From NCBI RefSeq assembly GCF_000935125.1, contig NZ_JRKI01000002.1, forward strand, positions 1 through 64,000: DNA of 64,000 nt. Reading direction: 5' to 3'. The notes beneath the pieces were generated by a model that searched no databases, was not told the origin of the DNA, and saw nothing but the letters and a program-made list of their open reading frames with translations. Made by a program: the position numbers and the translations under genes. This document shows positions 14,903-24,115 of the stretch, in pieces (position 1 is the stretch's first letter; every line of letters begins with the position of its first letter). Source of the DNA: Streptomyces natalensis ATCC 27448. GTDB lineage: Bacteria > Actinomycetota > Actinomycetes > Streptomycetales > Streptomycetaceae.

Positions 14903-17101
14903 TCACCAGCCCCCGTTGCCGCCCCCCAGAACATCCGGGAAGCCCGGGATGTGCCAGCCGCCGCCCGGCTTGTTGTCGCCGTCGTGGTTTCCGCCCGGGC
15001 GGTGCTTGCCGCCCTTGTTCTGGCCGCCGTCGCCGTTGTTCCGGCCCTTGCCCGGGTCGTCGATCGGAACGGTGGACAGGGCCGGGGCGGGGCGGCCCGC
15101 CAGCGCGCCGGTCATGGCGTCGCGCCAGATGGGGCCGGGGGTGTCGGCGCCGTAGACCTTGTCGTGGTACACGCCGCCGATGGTGATGTTGTACATCTTG
15201 CGCTGGTGCAGGGGGTCGCCGACCCAGACCGCCCCGGCCGCATTCGGGGTGTAGCCCACGAACCAGGCGGCGTAGCGGCTGTCGCTGGTGCCCGTCTTGC
15301 CGGCGCTGTCGCGGCCCTTGAGGCCCGCCTTCTTGCCGGTGCCGTCCTGGACGACGCCGCGCAGGAGCGTGTTGATGGTGCCCGAGGTCTTCTTGGACAT
15401 CGCACTGTGGCAGCTGCTCTGCGGGACCTGCATCTGCCGGCCGCGTGCGTCGGTGATCGACTCGATGGCGACCGGCGAGCAGTACTCGCCGCCGTTGGCG
15501 AAGGCGGCGTAACCGGCTGCCATGGTCAGCGGCGACATTTCCTGCACGCCCAGCGTCATCGACGGAACTTGCTGCAAGGGCTTGCCGTCCGCCCGTTCGA
15601 TGCCCATCTTCTGCGCCATCTTGACCGCGGGGCAGATGCCGATGTCGGAGATCAGCTGCACGAAGTAGGTGTTGACCGATTTGGCGGTCGCCTCCTTCAT
15701 CCCGTACGGGCCGACCTCGGACCGGTTCTCGTTCTGGGTGGCGTCCGTGCCCTGCCATTCGCCGTTGCAGGTCTGCACCGGGCTCGGGTACTGCATCCGG
15801 TACGGCGAGGAGTACTTCTGGTACGGGCTGGTGCCCTGCTCCAGCGCGGCGGCCGCGACCACCGGCTTGAAGGTCGACCCGGGCTGGTAGCCGGCGCCGC
15901 CGCCCATGTCGTGGTCCACCGAGAGGTTGATCTGGGTCTGGTGCGGGCCGAAGCCGTACGGGCGGGACTGGCCCATGCCGAGGATCTTGCCGGTACCCGG
16001 CTCGACGATGGTGGCGGCGCTGGCGACCTGGTCGTCCTCGCGGACGTGGTCGCCGACCGACTTCTGGATCGCCTTCTGCGTCTGCGGATCGAGGGTGGTG
16101 TGAATGGTCATCCCACCCTGGTTCCACCGCTTGGAACGGTCGTTGCGGGTCTTTCCGAAAGCCTTGTCATTGAGAAAGACCTTGCGGATGTAGTCGCAAA
16201 AGAAGCCCGCGCCGTCCACGGCGGTGATGCAGCCGTTCTGCGGGCGGCTGACCTCCAGCCGGATCGGGCGCTGCGCGGCCGCATGGGCCTGGGCCTGGGT
16301 GATGTCCTTCATATCGGCCATCCGCTGGAGCACGGTGTTACGCCGCCGCTTCGCCTCCTGCGGGTCGTTGACCGGGTCGTAGCGGCTCGGCGACTGGACG
16401 ATGCCGGCCAGCAGGGCCGACTCCTCCAGGTTCAGGTCCTTGGCGGGCTTGCTGAAGTAGCGCTGGGCGGCGGCCTCGATGCCGTACGCCTGCTGGCCGA
16501 AGAACGTGATGTTGAGGTAGTTCTGCAAGATCTTGCGCTTGCCGAGCTCTTTTTCCAGCTGGATTGCGTACTTGAGCTCCTTGACCTTGCGGCCGAGCGT
16601 CTGCTGGGTGGCCTGCGCGACCTTGTCGGGGTCGTCGCCCGCCTCCTCGATGAAGACGTTCTTCACATACTGCTGCGTCAGCGTGGACGCGCCCTGCGCG
16701 ACGCCGCCCGACTGGGCGTTCTTGTTGAGCGCGCGCAGGATGCCCTTCAGGTCGATGGCGCCGTGCTGGTAGAAGCGCGCGTCCTCGATCGCGACGATCG
16801 CCTGCTGCATATACGGCGAGACGTGCTTGAGGTTCACCACCGTGCGGTCGCGGGAGTAGACCTTGGCGATCTCGCCGCCGTCGGCGTCCAGGATGGTGGT
16901 CCGCTGGCTGAGCGGGGGCGTCTTGAGGTTGGCCGGGATGTCGTCGAAGCCCTCGACGGAGCCCTTGGCGGTCAGGCCCAGCGCACCGGCGGCGGGCAGC
17001 GCGATGCCGGCGAGTACGGCTCCGGCCAGGACGCTGACACCGAGGAACTTGGCGGCCATCTGGGTCCTGGACAGACCCCCGCCCTCGCGCTTCTTAGCCA
17101 T
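14903..17101 (-). CDS. Class A penicillin-binding protein (bifunctional transglycosylase/transpeptidase)
   Basis: The 732-aa protein has a short cytoplasmic N-terminus and one membrane anchor (about 17-40). A GT51 glycosyltransferase domain follows, with catalytic Glu106 in AIEDARFYQHGA and the second motif GASTLTQQYVKN. The transpeptidase domain has the SxxK motif GSTFKP (Ser409, Lys412), an SVN triad and KTGTS near residue 602. The C-terminus is a disordered Gly/Asn/Lys-rich tail (NNGDGGQNKGGKHRPGG). It polymerises and cross-links peptidoglycan outside the membrane. It is divergent from wblA, as in the S. coelicolor SCO3579-SCO3580 pair. Confidence 0.95.
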   Translation of the reverse strand: MAKKREGGGLSRTQMAAKFLGVSVLAGAVLAGIALPAAGALGLTAKGSVEGFDDIPANLKTPPLSQRTTILDADGGEIAKVYSRDRTVVNLKHVSPYMQQAIVAIEDARFYQHGAIDLKGILRALNKNAQSGGVAQGASTLTQQYVKNVFIEEAGDDPDKVAQATQQTLGRKVKELKYAIQLEKELGKRKILQNYLNITFFGQQAYGIEAAAQRYFSKPAKDLNLEESALLAGIVQSPSRYDPVNDPQEAKRRRNTVLQRMADMKDITQAQAHAAAQRPIRLEVSRPQNGCITAVDGAGFFCDYIRKVFLNDKAFGKTRNDRSKRWNQGGMTIHTTLDPQTQKAIQKSVGDHVREDDQVASAATIVEPGTGKILGMGQSRPYGFGPHQTQINLSVDHDMGGGAGYQPGSTFKPVVAAAALEQGTSPYQKYSSPYRMQYPSPVQTCNGEWQGTDATQNENRSEVGPYGMKEATAKSVNTYFVQLISDIGICPAVKMAQKMGIERADGKPLQQVPSMTLGVQEMSPLTMAAGYAAFANGGEYCSPVAIESITDARGRQMQVPQSSCHSAMSKKTSGTINTLLRGVVQDGTGKKAGLKGRDSAGKTGTSDSRYAAWFVGYTPNAAGAVWVGDPLHQRKMYNITIGGVYHDKVYGADTPGPIWRDAMTGALAGRPAPALSTVPIDDPGKGRNNGDGGQNKGGKHRPGGNHDGDNKPGGGWHIPGFPDVLGGGNGGW

Positions 17102-17485
17102 GCGGACAAGCCTACGTTCTGAATCGCCGGACAGGGGTGCACCTGTTCGCTTAGCCTGTTCTCACCTGTCACAGCGGGATCGTTCGCCTCGGTTCGTCAA
17201 CCCCCTCTCCCTGTACGACGCCCGTCCCCCTTGCCCGCTTGTGCCGCCGGAAGTCCCATGTGTCCGCGGTGAATTGTCCGGACTTGGGGGGAAAGTGACG
17301 TATGTCGTCCGGTCACTCCGTTGGGTGATCTGCCGCGTACGCATAGTCCGTTCGGGCCATTCAAGATTGGGCCCGAAGGGGGTGTTGCGCCCTGCCTGCC
17401 TTCCGTAACGTCCTCAACTGGCAACGGTGAATATGCCGCTTGCCGCCGTGGGGGAGCCTCGATTTCGGGAGAGGACGGCGCCAGC
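17102..17485. other. Divergent regulatory region of the PBP gene and wblA
   Basis: About 380 bp without genes, clearly less GC-rich in places than its surroundings. It should contain the PBP promoter and the wblA promoter with a long wblA leader, but I cannot place -10/-35 elements confidently. Confidence 0.5.
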
Positions 17486-17827
17486 ATGAGCTGGGTAACC
17501 GACTGGAGCGCACAGGCAGCCTGCCGGACGACAGATCCGGATGAATTGTTCGTGCAAGGGGCAGCGCAAAACCGCGCCAAGGCGGTGTGCACCGGTTGTC
17601 CGGTGCGCACGGAGTGCCTGGCCGACGCCCTGGACAACCGGGTGGAGTTCGGTGTGTGGGGCGGTATGACGGAGCGGGAGCGGAGGGCGCTGCTGCGCCG
17701 CCGGCCGACCGTGACGTCATGGCGCCGACTGCTGGAGACGGCGCGCACGGAATATGAGCGCAGCACGGGCATTTTGCCGGTGGACTGCGAGGACGAGACC
17801 TTCGAGGAGTACGCCGCGGTGGGATAG
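17486..17827 (+). CDS. wblA: WblA, WhiB-like iron-sulfur regulator
   Basis: The 113-aa protein has the WhiB fold. Four cysteines bind a 4Fe-4S cluster (AACRTTDP, then VCTGCPVRTEC), followed by the G[V/I]WGG turn (FGVWGGMTERERR) and a basic C-terminus (RRRPTVTSWRRLLETAR). The sequence from SWVTDWSAQAACRTTD to the end closely matches S. coelicolor WblA as I remember it. The ATG is preceded by GGAGAGGA at a slightly long distance. WblA is known as a global regulator that promotes sporulation-specific processes and represses antibiotic production, working with sigma factors. Confidence 0.96.
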   Translation: MSWVTDWSAQAACRTTDPDELFVQGAAQNRAKAVCTGCPVRTECLADALDNRVEFGVWGGMTERERRALLRRRPTVTSWRRLLETARTEYERSTGILPVDCEDETFEEYAAVG

Positions 17828-18006
17828 ACGCGGTCGGGCGGTCGTGGCTGGGCCGTCACGGACGTTCGGTATGCGTGGGTGGTGGGCGCCGGCTCTGCGG
17901 CGCCGTTGATCGCCCTTGTTGATCACTGTCGTTGATCGCGTCGTCGTTCAGCGGCCGTTGTCGTTCGGCCTTCGCTGTGAGGCCGGTGCCGTACGGCCGT
18001 CGATGG

Positions 18007-19317
18007 TCAGCGGTCGGCTTCGGCGCGGCTCAGGGCAAGGCGGTCGCCGATTGCGCGCAGGCCCGCGAGGTCGTGGACGTCACCGGGCAGCGCGGCGACC
18101 TCGGTCACCGGGACCTCGGGATGCAGCGCGGTGAAGCGATCGCGGGTGCGCCGTTCGCGGGCGAGGACCTGCATGCGCTCCGCATGCAGTCGTAGCAGCC
18201 TGGCGGCGAGGTGTGCCGCTGAGGCCGAGGTGGGTGGCTCCTGCTCCGCCGTGGCAGCGGGGGAGAGGCTGCCGGCGGTTCCTGGGTCAGCCTTCCCGTT
18301 GTGATGATCGACAATGCCGGCCGGTTCAAGATTTTCGGCGCAGTCCTCCTCCGCGGCGCGCTCCGTGAGCGCCTCGGCGGCCGCCAGCGCGCGCTCTGCG
18401 CTCAGTTGGGCAGCGCCGCTGCCGTGCACGCGGTTCAGCACGAGGCCGGCCAGCGGCATCTGCTCGGCGGCCAGCCGCTCGACGAAGTACGCCGCCTCGC
18501 GCAGCGCGTCCCGCTCCGGCGCCGCCACCACCAGGAACGCCGTACCGGGTGCCTGGAGCAGCCGGTACGTGGCGTCCGCGCGGGTGCGGAAGCCGCCGAA
18601 CATGGTGTCCATCGCGGCCACGAAGGTCTGGACGTCCCGCAGGAGCTGACCGCCCATCAGCTTGCTGAGGGTGCCCGTCATCATGGACATGCCGACGTTG
18701 AGGAATTTCATCCCGGCCCGGCCGCCGACCTTCGCCGGGGCCATCAGCACCCGGATGAACTTGCCGTCCAGGAAGGAGCCCAGGCGCTTGGGCGCATCCA
18801 GGAAGTCCAGCGCGGAGCGGCTCGGCGGGGTGTCGACGATGATCAGGTCCCATGCGTCGCCGGCGCGGAGCTGGCCGAGCTTCTCCATGGCCATGTACTC
18901 CTGCGTGCCCGCGAAACCGGCCGACAGGGACTGGTAGAAGGGGTTCTCCAGGATGGCGCGCGCCCGCTCGGCGTCCGCATGGCCCTCGACGATCTCGTCG
19001 AAGGTGCGCTTCATGTCCAGCATCATCGCGTGCAGTTCGCCGCCGGCCGTCTCGTCGACGCCCTTGACCCGGCGCGGGACGTTGTCGAGCTCCGAGATGC
19101 CCATCGACTGCGCCAGCCGCCGGGCCGGGTCGATGGTCAGCACGACGGCCTTGCGGCCCCGCTCGGCGGCGCGCACGCCCAGCGCCGCGGCGGTCGTGGT
19201 CTTGCCGACGCCGCCCGAGCCGCAGCACACCACGATGCGGGTGCGCGGGTCGTCCAGCAGCGCGTCGACCTCGAGCCATGGGGCCGAGGCGTCCAGGGTC
19301 GTGTCGTCCGCGGTCAT
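18007..19317 (-). CDS. ArsA/GET3-type P-loop ATPase (second of a pair)
   Basis: The 436-aa protein has a deviant Walker A, GSGGVGKTTT (about 34-43), a switch region TIDPARRLAQSMG, and IIVDTPPSRSALDFL as the Walker B/switch II area. The C-terminal third carries an Ala/Glu-rich insertion (about 335-385) before LRLHAERMQVLARERRTRDRF. Its ATG overlaps the stop of the upstream ArsA-like gene (ATGA), implying coupled translation and probably a heterodimer. No ArsB or ArsR gene is nearby, so an arsenite pump role is unlikely. In actinomycetes this pair sits beside wblA; its client is unknown. Confidence 0.85.
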   Translation of the reverse strand: MTADDTTLDASAPWLEVDALLDDPRTRIVVCCGSGGVGKTTTAAALGVRAAERGRKAVVLTIDPARRLAQSMGISELDNVPRRVKGVDETAGGELHAMMLDMKRTFDEIVEGHADAERARAILENPFYQSLSAGFAGTQEYMAMEKLGQLRAGDAWDLIIVDTPPSRSALDFLDAPKRLGSFLDGKFIRVLMAPAKVGGRAGMKFLNVGMSMMTGTLSKLMGGQLLRDVQTFVAAMDTMFGGFRTRADATYRLLQAPGTAFLVVAAPERDALREAAYFVERLAAEQMPLAGLVLNRVHGSGAAQLSAERALAAAEALTERAAEEDCAENLEPAGIVDHHNGKADPGTAGSLSPAATAEQEPPTSASAAHLAARLLRLHAERMQVLARERRTRDRFTALHPEVPVTEVAALPGDVHDLAGLRAIGDRLALSRAEADR

Positions 19318-20315
19318 ATGGGTCCCTGTTTCCGCAGGTCTCTCGCCAGGCGGTAGAGCCCGGCGAGGTCCACTCCCTCCGGGAGCAGCTCCAACTCGTA
19401 GGTGGGCAGGCCGATCGCCTTCAGCTCGGCATGCTCCGTGCGCTCCAGCTCGACCCGTTCGGCATGTTCGCGGGCCTGCTCCAGGAGCGGGTCGATCAGC
19501 CGCTCGGCCAGACCGCCGCGCCGCGCACCGCCCAGGCCGGCCTGGGAGAGCGCCTTGGCGATGCCCGTACGGGCCCCGCGGGCGGCGACCTCGAGGTCGC
19601 CGTTGTCCAGCAGGGCGGGGCGGGTCATGTTGATGACGATGCCGCCCACCGGGATGCCGGCGGCGCGCAGTTCGGCGATGCCGTCGGCGGTCTCCTGGAC
19701 GGGCATCTCCTCCAGGAGCGTCACCATGTGGACCGCGGTCTCGGGCGATTTGAGGACCCGCATCACGGCCTGCGCCTGATGGTGGATGGGGCCTATTTTG
19801 GCCAGGCCCGCCACCTCGTCGTTGACGTTCAGGAAGCGGGTGATGCGGCCGGTGGGCGGGGCGTCCATCACCACCGCGTCGTAGAGGAACCTGCCGGTCT
19901 TGTCCTTGCGGCGGACCGCTTCGCACGCCTTGCCGGTCAGCAGGACGTCGCGCAGACCCGGGGCGATGGTCGTGGCGAAGTCGATCGCACCGAGCTTCTT
20001 CAGCGCCCGGCCCGCGCCGCCCAGTTTGTAGAACATCTGGAGGTAGTCCAGGAGGGCGCGCTCGGCGTCGATGGCCAGGGCATGGACCTCCCCGCCCGCC
20101 CGTCGCCCGCCACCTTCCGATGCCGGTCCCACCGCGATCTTGCGCTCCTCGTACGGAAGCGCCTCGGTCTCAAACAGCTGGGCGATGCCCTGCCGGCCCT
20201 CGACCTCGACCAGGAGGGTGCGGCGCCCCTCGGTGGCCAGGGCGAGCGCGAGGGCGGCGGCGACCGTGGTCTTGCCGGTGCCGCCCTTGCCGCTGACGAC
20301 ATGGAGCCTGCTCAC
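19314..20315 (-). CDS. ArsA/GET3-type P-loop ATPase (first of a pair)
   Basis: The 333-aa protein begins directly with the nucleotide-binding site: SRLHVVSGKGGTGKTTVAAA (Walker A at about 8-16). It has VVMDAPPTGRITRFL as switch II and VINMTRPALLDNG near the base-binding region. No cysteines in an ArsA metal-site pattern are visible. It is the first gene of a two-gene unit with the overlapping 18007-19317 ATPase. The two differ enough to suggest non-equivalent subunits rather than a recent duplication. The partner or client is not visible from context. Confidence 0.85.
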   Translation of the reverse strand: MSRLHVVSGKGGTGKTTVAAALALALATEGRRTLLVEVEGRQGIAQLFETEALPYEERKIAVGPASEGGGRRAGGEVHALAIDAERALLDYLQMFYKLGGAGRALKKLGAIDFATTIAPGLRDVLLTGKACEAVRRKDKTGRFLYDAVVMDAPPTGRITRFLNVNDEVAGLAKIGPIHHQAQAVMRVLKSPETAVHMVTLLEEMPVQETADGIAELRAAGIPVGGIVINMTRPALLDNGDLEVAARGARTGIAKALSQAGLGGARRGGLAERLIDPLLEQAREHAERVELERTEHAELKAIGLPTYELELLPEGVDLAGLYRLARDLRKQGPI

Positions 20316-20488
20316 GCCAAGGAGCCTAACCAGTCCGCGTGGCCGCCACGCACGGGATACGCCCGGGATGCCCCGGAGATCGGGAGAAGAAATCTCCGGG
20401 ACATCTCAGGGACACGCCGGGAACCGGCTCCGGCCGCCGGGCGTGGACGGCGTCCGCCGCAGCCCCGCGCACGTATTACGCTCGGCCC

Positions 20489-20650
20489 ATGACCAAGTGG
20501 GAATACGCGACCGTGCCGCTGCTCGTGCACGCGACGAAGCAGATTCTGGACACCTGGGGCGAGGACGGCTGGGAGCTGGTCCAGGTCGTGCCGGGCCCGA
20601 ACAACCCCGAGCAGCTGGTGGCCTACCTGAAGCGGGAGAAGCAGGCATGA
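20489..20650 (+). CDS. DUF4177 small protein
   Basis: This 53-aa protein, MTKWEYATVPLLVHATKQIL then DTWGEDGWELVQVVPG, has the W-E-Y and GxDGWELV signature of DUF4177. It was identified from a sub-threshold frame inside a larger one. The ATG follows the divergent spacer with the ArsA-like gene. Its stop overlaps the ATG of the RidA-like gene (ATGA), so the two are coupled and this is the first gene of the downstream run. Function unknown. Confidence 0.85.
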   Translation: MTKWEYATVPLLVHATKQILDTWGEDGWELVQVVPGPNNPEQLVAYLKREKQA

Positions 20651-21111
20651 GCGCCGTCGAGGACAAGATCGCGGAGCTGGGCCTGAAGCTGCCGGAGGTC
20701 GTGCCGCCGCTGGCCGCGTACCAGCCCGCCGTGCGCTCCGGCGCGTACGTCTTCACCTCCGGCCAGCTGCCCATGGTGGACGGATCGCTGCCGGCCACCG
20801 GCAAGGTGGGCGCCGAGGTGAGCCCGGAGCAGGCCAAGGAGCTCGCCGCGACCTGCGCCCTGAACGCGCTGGCCGCCGTGAAGTCGGTGACCGGCGACCT
20901 GGACAAGATCCAGCGCGTCGTGAAGGTCGTCGGTTTCGTCGCCTCCGCACCGGACTTCACCGGGCAGCCGGGCGTCATCAACGGCGCCAGCGAGCTGCTG
21001 GGCGAGATCCTGGGCGACAAGGGCGTGCACGCGCGTTCCGCGGTGGGCGTGGCGGTGCTGCCGATCGACGCCCCCGTAGAGGTCGAGATCCAGGTGGAAA
21101 TCGCCGAATAA
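20647..21111 (+). CDS. RidA-family (YjgF/YER057c/UK114) protein
   Basis: The 154-aa protein has the RidA landmarks YQPAVRSGAYVFTSGQLPMVDG near the N-terminus, the middle EQAKELAATCALNALAAVKS, and the C-terminal HARSAVGVAVLPIDAPVEVE. The arginine of HARSAVGV corresponds to the residue that binds the carboxylate of imine/enamine intermediates. It probably deaminates or protects against reactive enamines, although many paralogues lack proven activity. It is translationally coupled to DUF4177 and followed 68 bp later by a NUDIX gene on the same strand. Confidence 0.88.
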   Translation: MSAVEDKIAELGLKLPEVVPPLAAYQPAVRSGAYVFTSGQLPMVDGSLPATGKVGAEVSPEQAKELAATCALNALAAVKSVTGDLDKIQRVVKVVGFVASAPDFTGQPGVINGASELLGEILGDKGVHARSAVGVAVLPIDAPVEVEIQVEIAE

Positions 21112-21179
21112 CCGCCGGTGGCGGCCGGAAGGCCCAAAGGGCCCTCGAACATCAGCGCGCGAGCGCATAGCATCCGGCC

Positions 21180-22139
21180 ATGTCGTCGACGACCAACGGC
21201 CAGTGGTACCCGCCGGAGTGGCCGGACCGTATCCGGGCGCTCGCGAGCGGCCGGCTGACCCCCGCCACACCCCGGCGGGCCGCGACCGTCCTGCTGCTGC
21301 GGGACTCCCACAACGGCGGACTCGCCGTCCATATGCTGCGCAGACGCGCCTCCATGGCCTTCGCCGGAGGCGCGTACGCGTATCCGGGCGGCTCCGTCGA
21401 TCCGCGCGATGAGCGCCCGGTGGCCTGGGCCGGGCCGTCGCGCGCCCAATGGGCGGTGCGGATGGGCGTCGAGCCGGCCGGCGCGCAGGCCATCGTCTGC
21501 GCCGCCGTACGCGAGACCTTCGAGGAGACCGGGGTGCTGCTCGCCGGCCCGTCGGCCGACACGGTCGTCGCGGACACCACCGGCGAGGACTGGGAGGCCG
21601 ACCGCGCCGCCCTGGTGGCCCATGAGCTGTCCTTCGCCGACTTCCTGGAGCGCCGCGGCCTGGTCCTGCGCTCCGATCTGCTCGGCGCCTGGGCGCACTG
21701 GATCACCCCGGAGTTCGAGCCGCGGCGCTACGACACCTGGTTCTTCGTCGCCGCGCTCCCCGAAGGCCAGCGCACGCTCCCTCAAGGGCCGCAGACAAGC
21801 TCCGCCGCCTCCACCGAGGCGGACCTCGCGCTGTGGACCCGCCCGGAGGAGGCCGCGGCCGGCTACGACCGCGGCGAGCTGCTCATGATGCCGCCGACCA
21901 TCGCCACGCTGCGCTCGCTCCAGCCGTACGGGACCGTCGCGGACGCGCTGGCCGGGGCCCAGGCCCAGGACCTGACACCGGTGCTGGCCCGCGCGCACCT
22001 GGTGGACGGCCGGATCGAGCTGAGCTGGCCGGGGCACGACGAGTTCACCAAGCACATCGCCACCGACGACGACCCGGGGGACGGCGGCACCGACGGCCCC
22101 TCCGGCACCACGAGTTCCCCGGGAGGGACCCCCGCATGA
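21180..22139 (+). CDS. NUDIX hydrolase
   Basis: The 319-aa protein carries a NUDIX domain whose box is visible as GGAYAYPGGSVDP…AAVRETFEETGVLL (the REx2EExGx core at about 117-124). An insert of about 50 residues separates the first glycine block from the helix, longer than in standard NUDIX domains. The last ~35 residues are a Gly/Thr/Ser-rich disordered tail. The stop overlaps the ATG of the MBL hydrolase gene (ATGA), so the two are coupled. Substrate not predictable; the inserted form is seen in acyl-CoA- or nucleotide-acting members. Confidence 0.85.
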   Translation: MSSTTNGQWYPPEWPDRIRALASGRLTPATPRRAATVLLLRDSHNGGLAVHMLRRRASMAFAGGAYAYPGGSVDPRDERPVAWAGPSRAQWAVRMGVEPAGAQAIVCAAVRETFEETGVLLAGPSADTVVADTTGEDWEADRAALVAHELSFADFLERRGLVLRSDLLGAWAHWITPEFEPRRYDTWFFVAALPEGQRTLPQGPQTSSAASTEADLALWTRPEEAAAGYDRGELLMMPPTIATLRSLQPYGTVADALAGAQAQDLTPVLARAHLVDGRIELSWPGHDEFTKHIATDDDPGDGGTDGPSGTTSSPGGTPA

Positions 22140-22972
22140 CCGAAGCAGCCGCCCTCCCGGGCCGGCCCCGTGGCGGAGCGCTCTCGGGGCAGGCCACGGC
22201 GCGCGCCCACTGTGTGCTGGCGCCGAACCCGTCGCCGATGACCCTGGACGGCACCAACACCTGGATCGTCGCCGAACCGGACTCCGATCGCGCGGTCGTC
22301 ATCGATCCCGGGCCGCTCGACGAGACCCACCTCCAGGCCGTGATCGAGACCGCCGAACGGGCCGGCAAACGCATCGCGCTCACCCTGCTGACCCACGGTC
22401 ACCACGACCACGCCGAAGGCGCCGGCCGGTTCGCTGAGCTGACCGGGTCGGCCGTAAGGGCGCTGGACCCGGCGCTGCGGCTCGGCGGCGAGGGGCTGGG
22501 AGCCGGCGATGTCATCACCACCGGGGGCCTGGAGCTGCGCGTGGTGCCCACACCGGGGCACACCTCGGACTCGCTCTCCTTCCATCTCCCGGCCGATGCC
22601 GCGGTCCTGACCGGCGACACCGTCCTGGGGCGCGGCACCACCATGGTCGCGCATCCCGACGGACGGCTGGGCGACTATCTGGACTCGCTGCGCCGGCTGC
22701 GCTCGCTCACGGTGGACGACGGCGTGACGACCGTCCTGCCGGGCCACGGGCCGGTGCTCAATGACGCCCAGGGGGCGATGGAGTTCTATCTGGCGCACCG
22801 GGCGCACCGGCTCGCCCAGGTGGAGACCGCGGTCGAGGCCGGCCATCGCAGTCCCGCCGAGGTCGTCGCGAGCGTCTACGCCGATGTCGACCGGTCGCTG
22901 TGGCCGGCCGCGGAGCTGTCCGTACGGGCGCAGCTGGACTATCTGGGCGAGCACGGGCTGATCGAGGACTGA
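22136..22972 (+). CDS. Metallo-beta-lactamase-fold hydrolase
   Basis: The 278-aa protein has the di-metal motif LLTHGHHDHAEGAG (HxHxDH, about 84-95), further ligands in PTPGHTSDS, LTGDTVLG and LPGHGPVL, and a C-terminal winged-helix-like region (PAELSVRAQLDYLGEHGLI). This matches the LACTB2/glyoxalase II-like branch, which includes ribonucleases and thioesterases. Translation is coupled to the preceding NUDIX gene. A bidirectional terminator lies at 23165-23190. Confidence 0.9.
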   Translation: MTEAAALPGRPRGGALSGQATARAHCVLAPNPSPMTLDGTNTWIVAEPDSDRAVVIDPGPLDETHLQAVIETAERAGKRIALTLLTHGHHDHAEGAGRFAELTGSAVRALDPALRLGGEGLGAGDVITTGGLELRVVPTPGHTSDSLSFHLPADAAVLTGDTVLGRGTTMVAHPDGRLGDYLDSLRRLRSLTVDDGVTTVLPGHGPVLNDAQGAMEFYLAHRAHRLAQVETAVEAGHRSPAEVVASVYADVDRSLWPAAELSVRAQLDYLGEHGLIED

Positions 22973-23164
22973 ACGGGGCCCGGCGGGCGGTCAGACGCCG
23001 TCAGATGGGTGGGAGGCCCCGTCACCGGTCCTGTGGGCGAGGGGTCTTGGCCCCGTGGACGGCGAGGTATTCGCCTCGCCGGCCGGTCAGGAGGCGAGGC
23101 CGTCGAGCAGCTCGTCCAGCTGCTCGGGATGGGGCGGCGGGCGGCCCGCGAGGGAAAAACGGCG

Positions 23165-23190
23165 AAGGGCCCCGCCGGAGCGGGGCCCTT
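23165..23190. terminator. Bidirectional terminator between the MBL hydrolase and crp
   Basis: AAGGGCCCCGC pairs perfectly with GCGGGGCCCTT around a CGGA loop, placed between two convergent genes and 24 bp from the crp stop codon. Confidence 0.85.
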
Positions 23191-23213
23191 CCAGGCCGTC
23201 TGAAGGCGGTGCG

Positions 23214-23888
23214 TCAGCGCGAACGCTTGGCCAGCCGCTCGACGTCCAGGAGGATCACGGCGCGGGCCTCCAGGCGGAGCCAGCCGCGGCCGGCGAAGTC
23301 GGCGAGGGCCTTGTTGACCGTCTCCCGGGAGGCGCCGACCAGCTGGGCGAGCTCCTCCTGGGTGAGGTCGTGCACGACGTGGATGCCCTCTTCGGACTGC
23401 ACGCCGAAGCGGCGGGACAGGTCCAGCAGGGCGCGGGCCACGCGGCCCGGCACGTCGGAGAAGACCAGATCGGACATCTGGTCGTTGGTCTTGCGCAAGC
23501 GGCGGGCGACCGCGCGCAGCAGGGCCGTGGCGACCTCGGGGCGCGCGTTGAGCCAGGGCTGAAGGTCCCCGTGGCCCAGGCCGAGCAGCTTGACCTCGGT
23601 GAGCGCGGAGGCCGTGGCCGTACGCGGGCCCGGGTCGAACAGCGAGAGCTCGCCGATCAGCTCGCCGGGGCCCAGGACGGCGAGCATGTTCTCGCGGCCG
23701 TCCGGGGAAGTGCGGTGCAGCTTCACCTTGCCCTCGGTGACCACGTAGAGGCGGTCGCCGGGGTCCCCTTCGTGGAACAGGGCGTCGCCGCGGGCGAGCG
23801 TGACCTCTCCCATTGAGGCGCGCAGCTCGGCCGCCTGCTCGTCATCGAGCGCCGCGAAGAGCGGTGCGCGCCGCAGAACGTCGTCCAC
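23214..23888 (-). CDS. crp: Crp, cyclic-AMP receptor protein
   Basis: The 224-aa form from the GTG at 23888 is preferred. AAGGAGAG lies 5-6 nt upstream, and the N-terminus VDDVLRRAPLFAALDDEQAA then matches S. coelicolor Crp; the longer frame would add 44 residues without a site. The cyclic-nucleotide domain shows GDRLYVVTEGKVKL and the phosphate-binding PGELIGELSLFDPGPRTATA. The helix-turn-helix is QEELAQLVGASRETVNKAL. Crp is known in Streptomyces to control germination, growth and antibiotic production. Confidence 0.94.
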   Translation of the reverse strand: MDDVLRRAPLFAALDDEQAAELRASMGEVTLARGDALFHEGDPGDRLYVVTEGKVKLHRTSPDGRENMLAVLGPGELIGELSLFDPGPRTATASALTEVKLLGLGHGDLQPWLNARPEVATALLRAVARRLRKTNDQMSDLVFSDVPGRVARALLDLSRRFGVQSEEGIHVVHDLTQEELAQLVGASRETVNKALADFAGRGWLRLEARAVILLDVERLAKRSR

Positions 23889-24115
23889 GAGATCTCTCCT
23901 TGTCGACATGCTCCGGGGGACTGTGGTCCCCATCATGCCGGAATGCAAAACAGTGCGATCAATCACAAGTTTGCCGGACCGGTGCCGCGCGCCATAAGGC
24001 AGGGGGCCGATTGGGGTCACGAATCACAGTGGCCGGGGCGGATGTCAGTGGGTGGCCTTAGTCTGGCCGAGTGTCCAATACGCCGGTGAGAGCACGGGAC
24101 TGGGGGGCTGAGTGA

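Noticed and set aside
18007..20315. Arsenic resistance operon
   Set aside because: ArsA-like ATPases are present, but no ArsB/Acr3 pump, ArsR or ArsC is in the neighbourhood.
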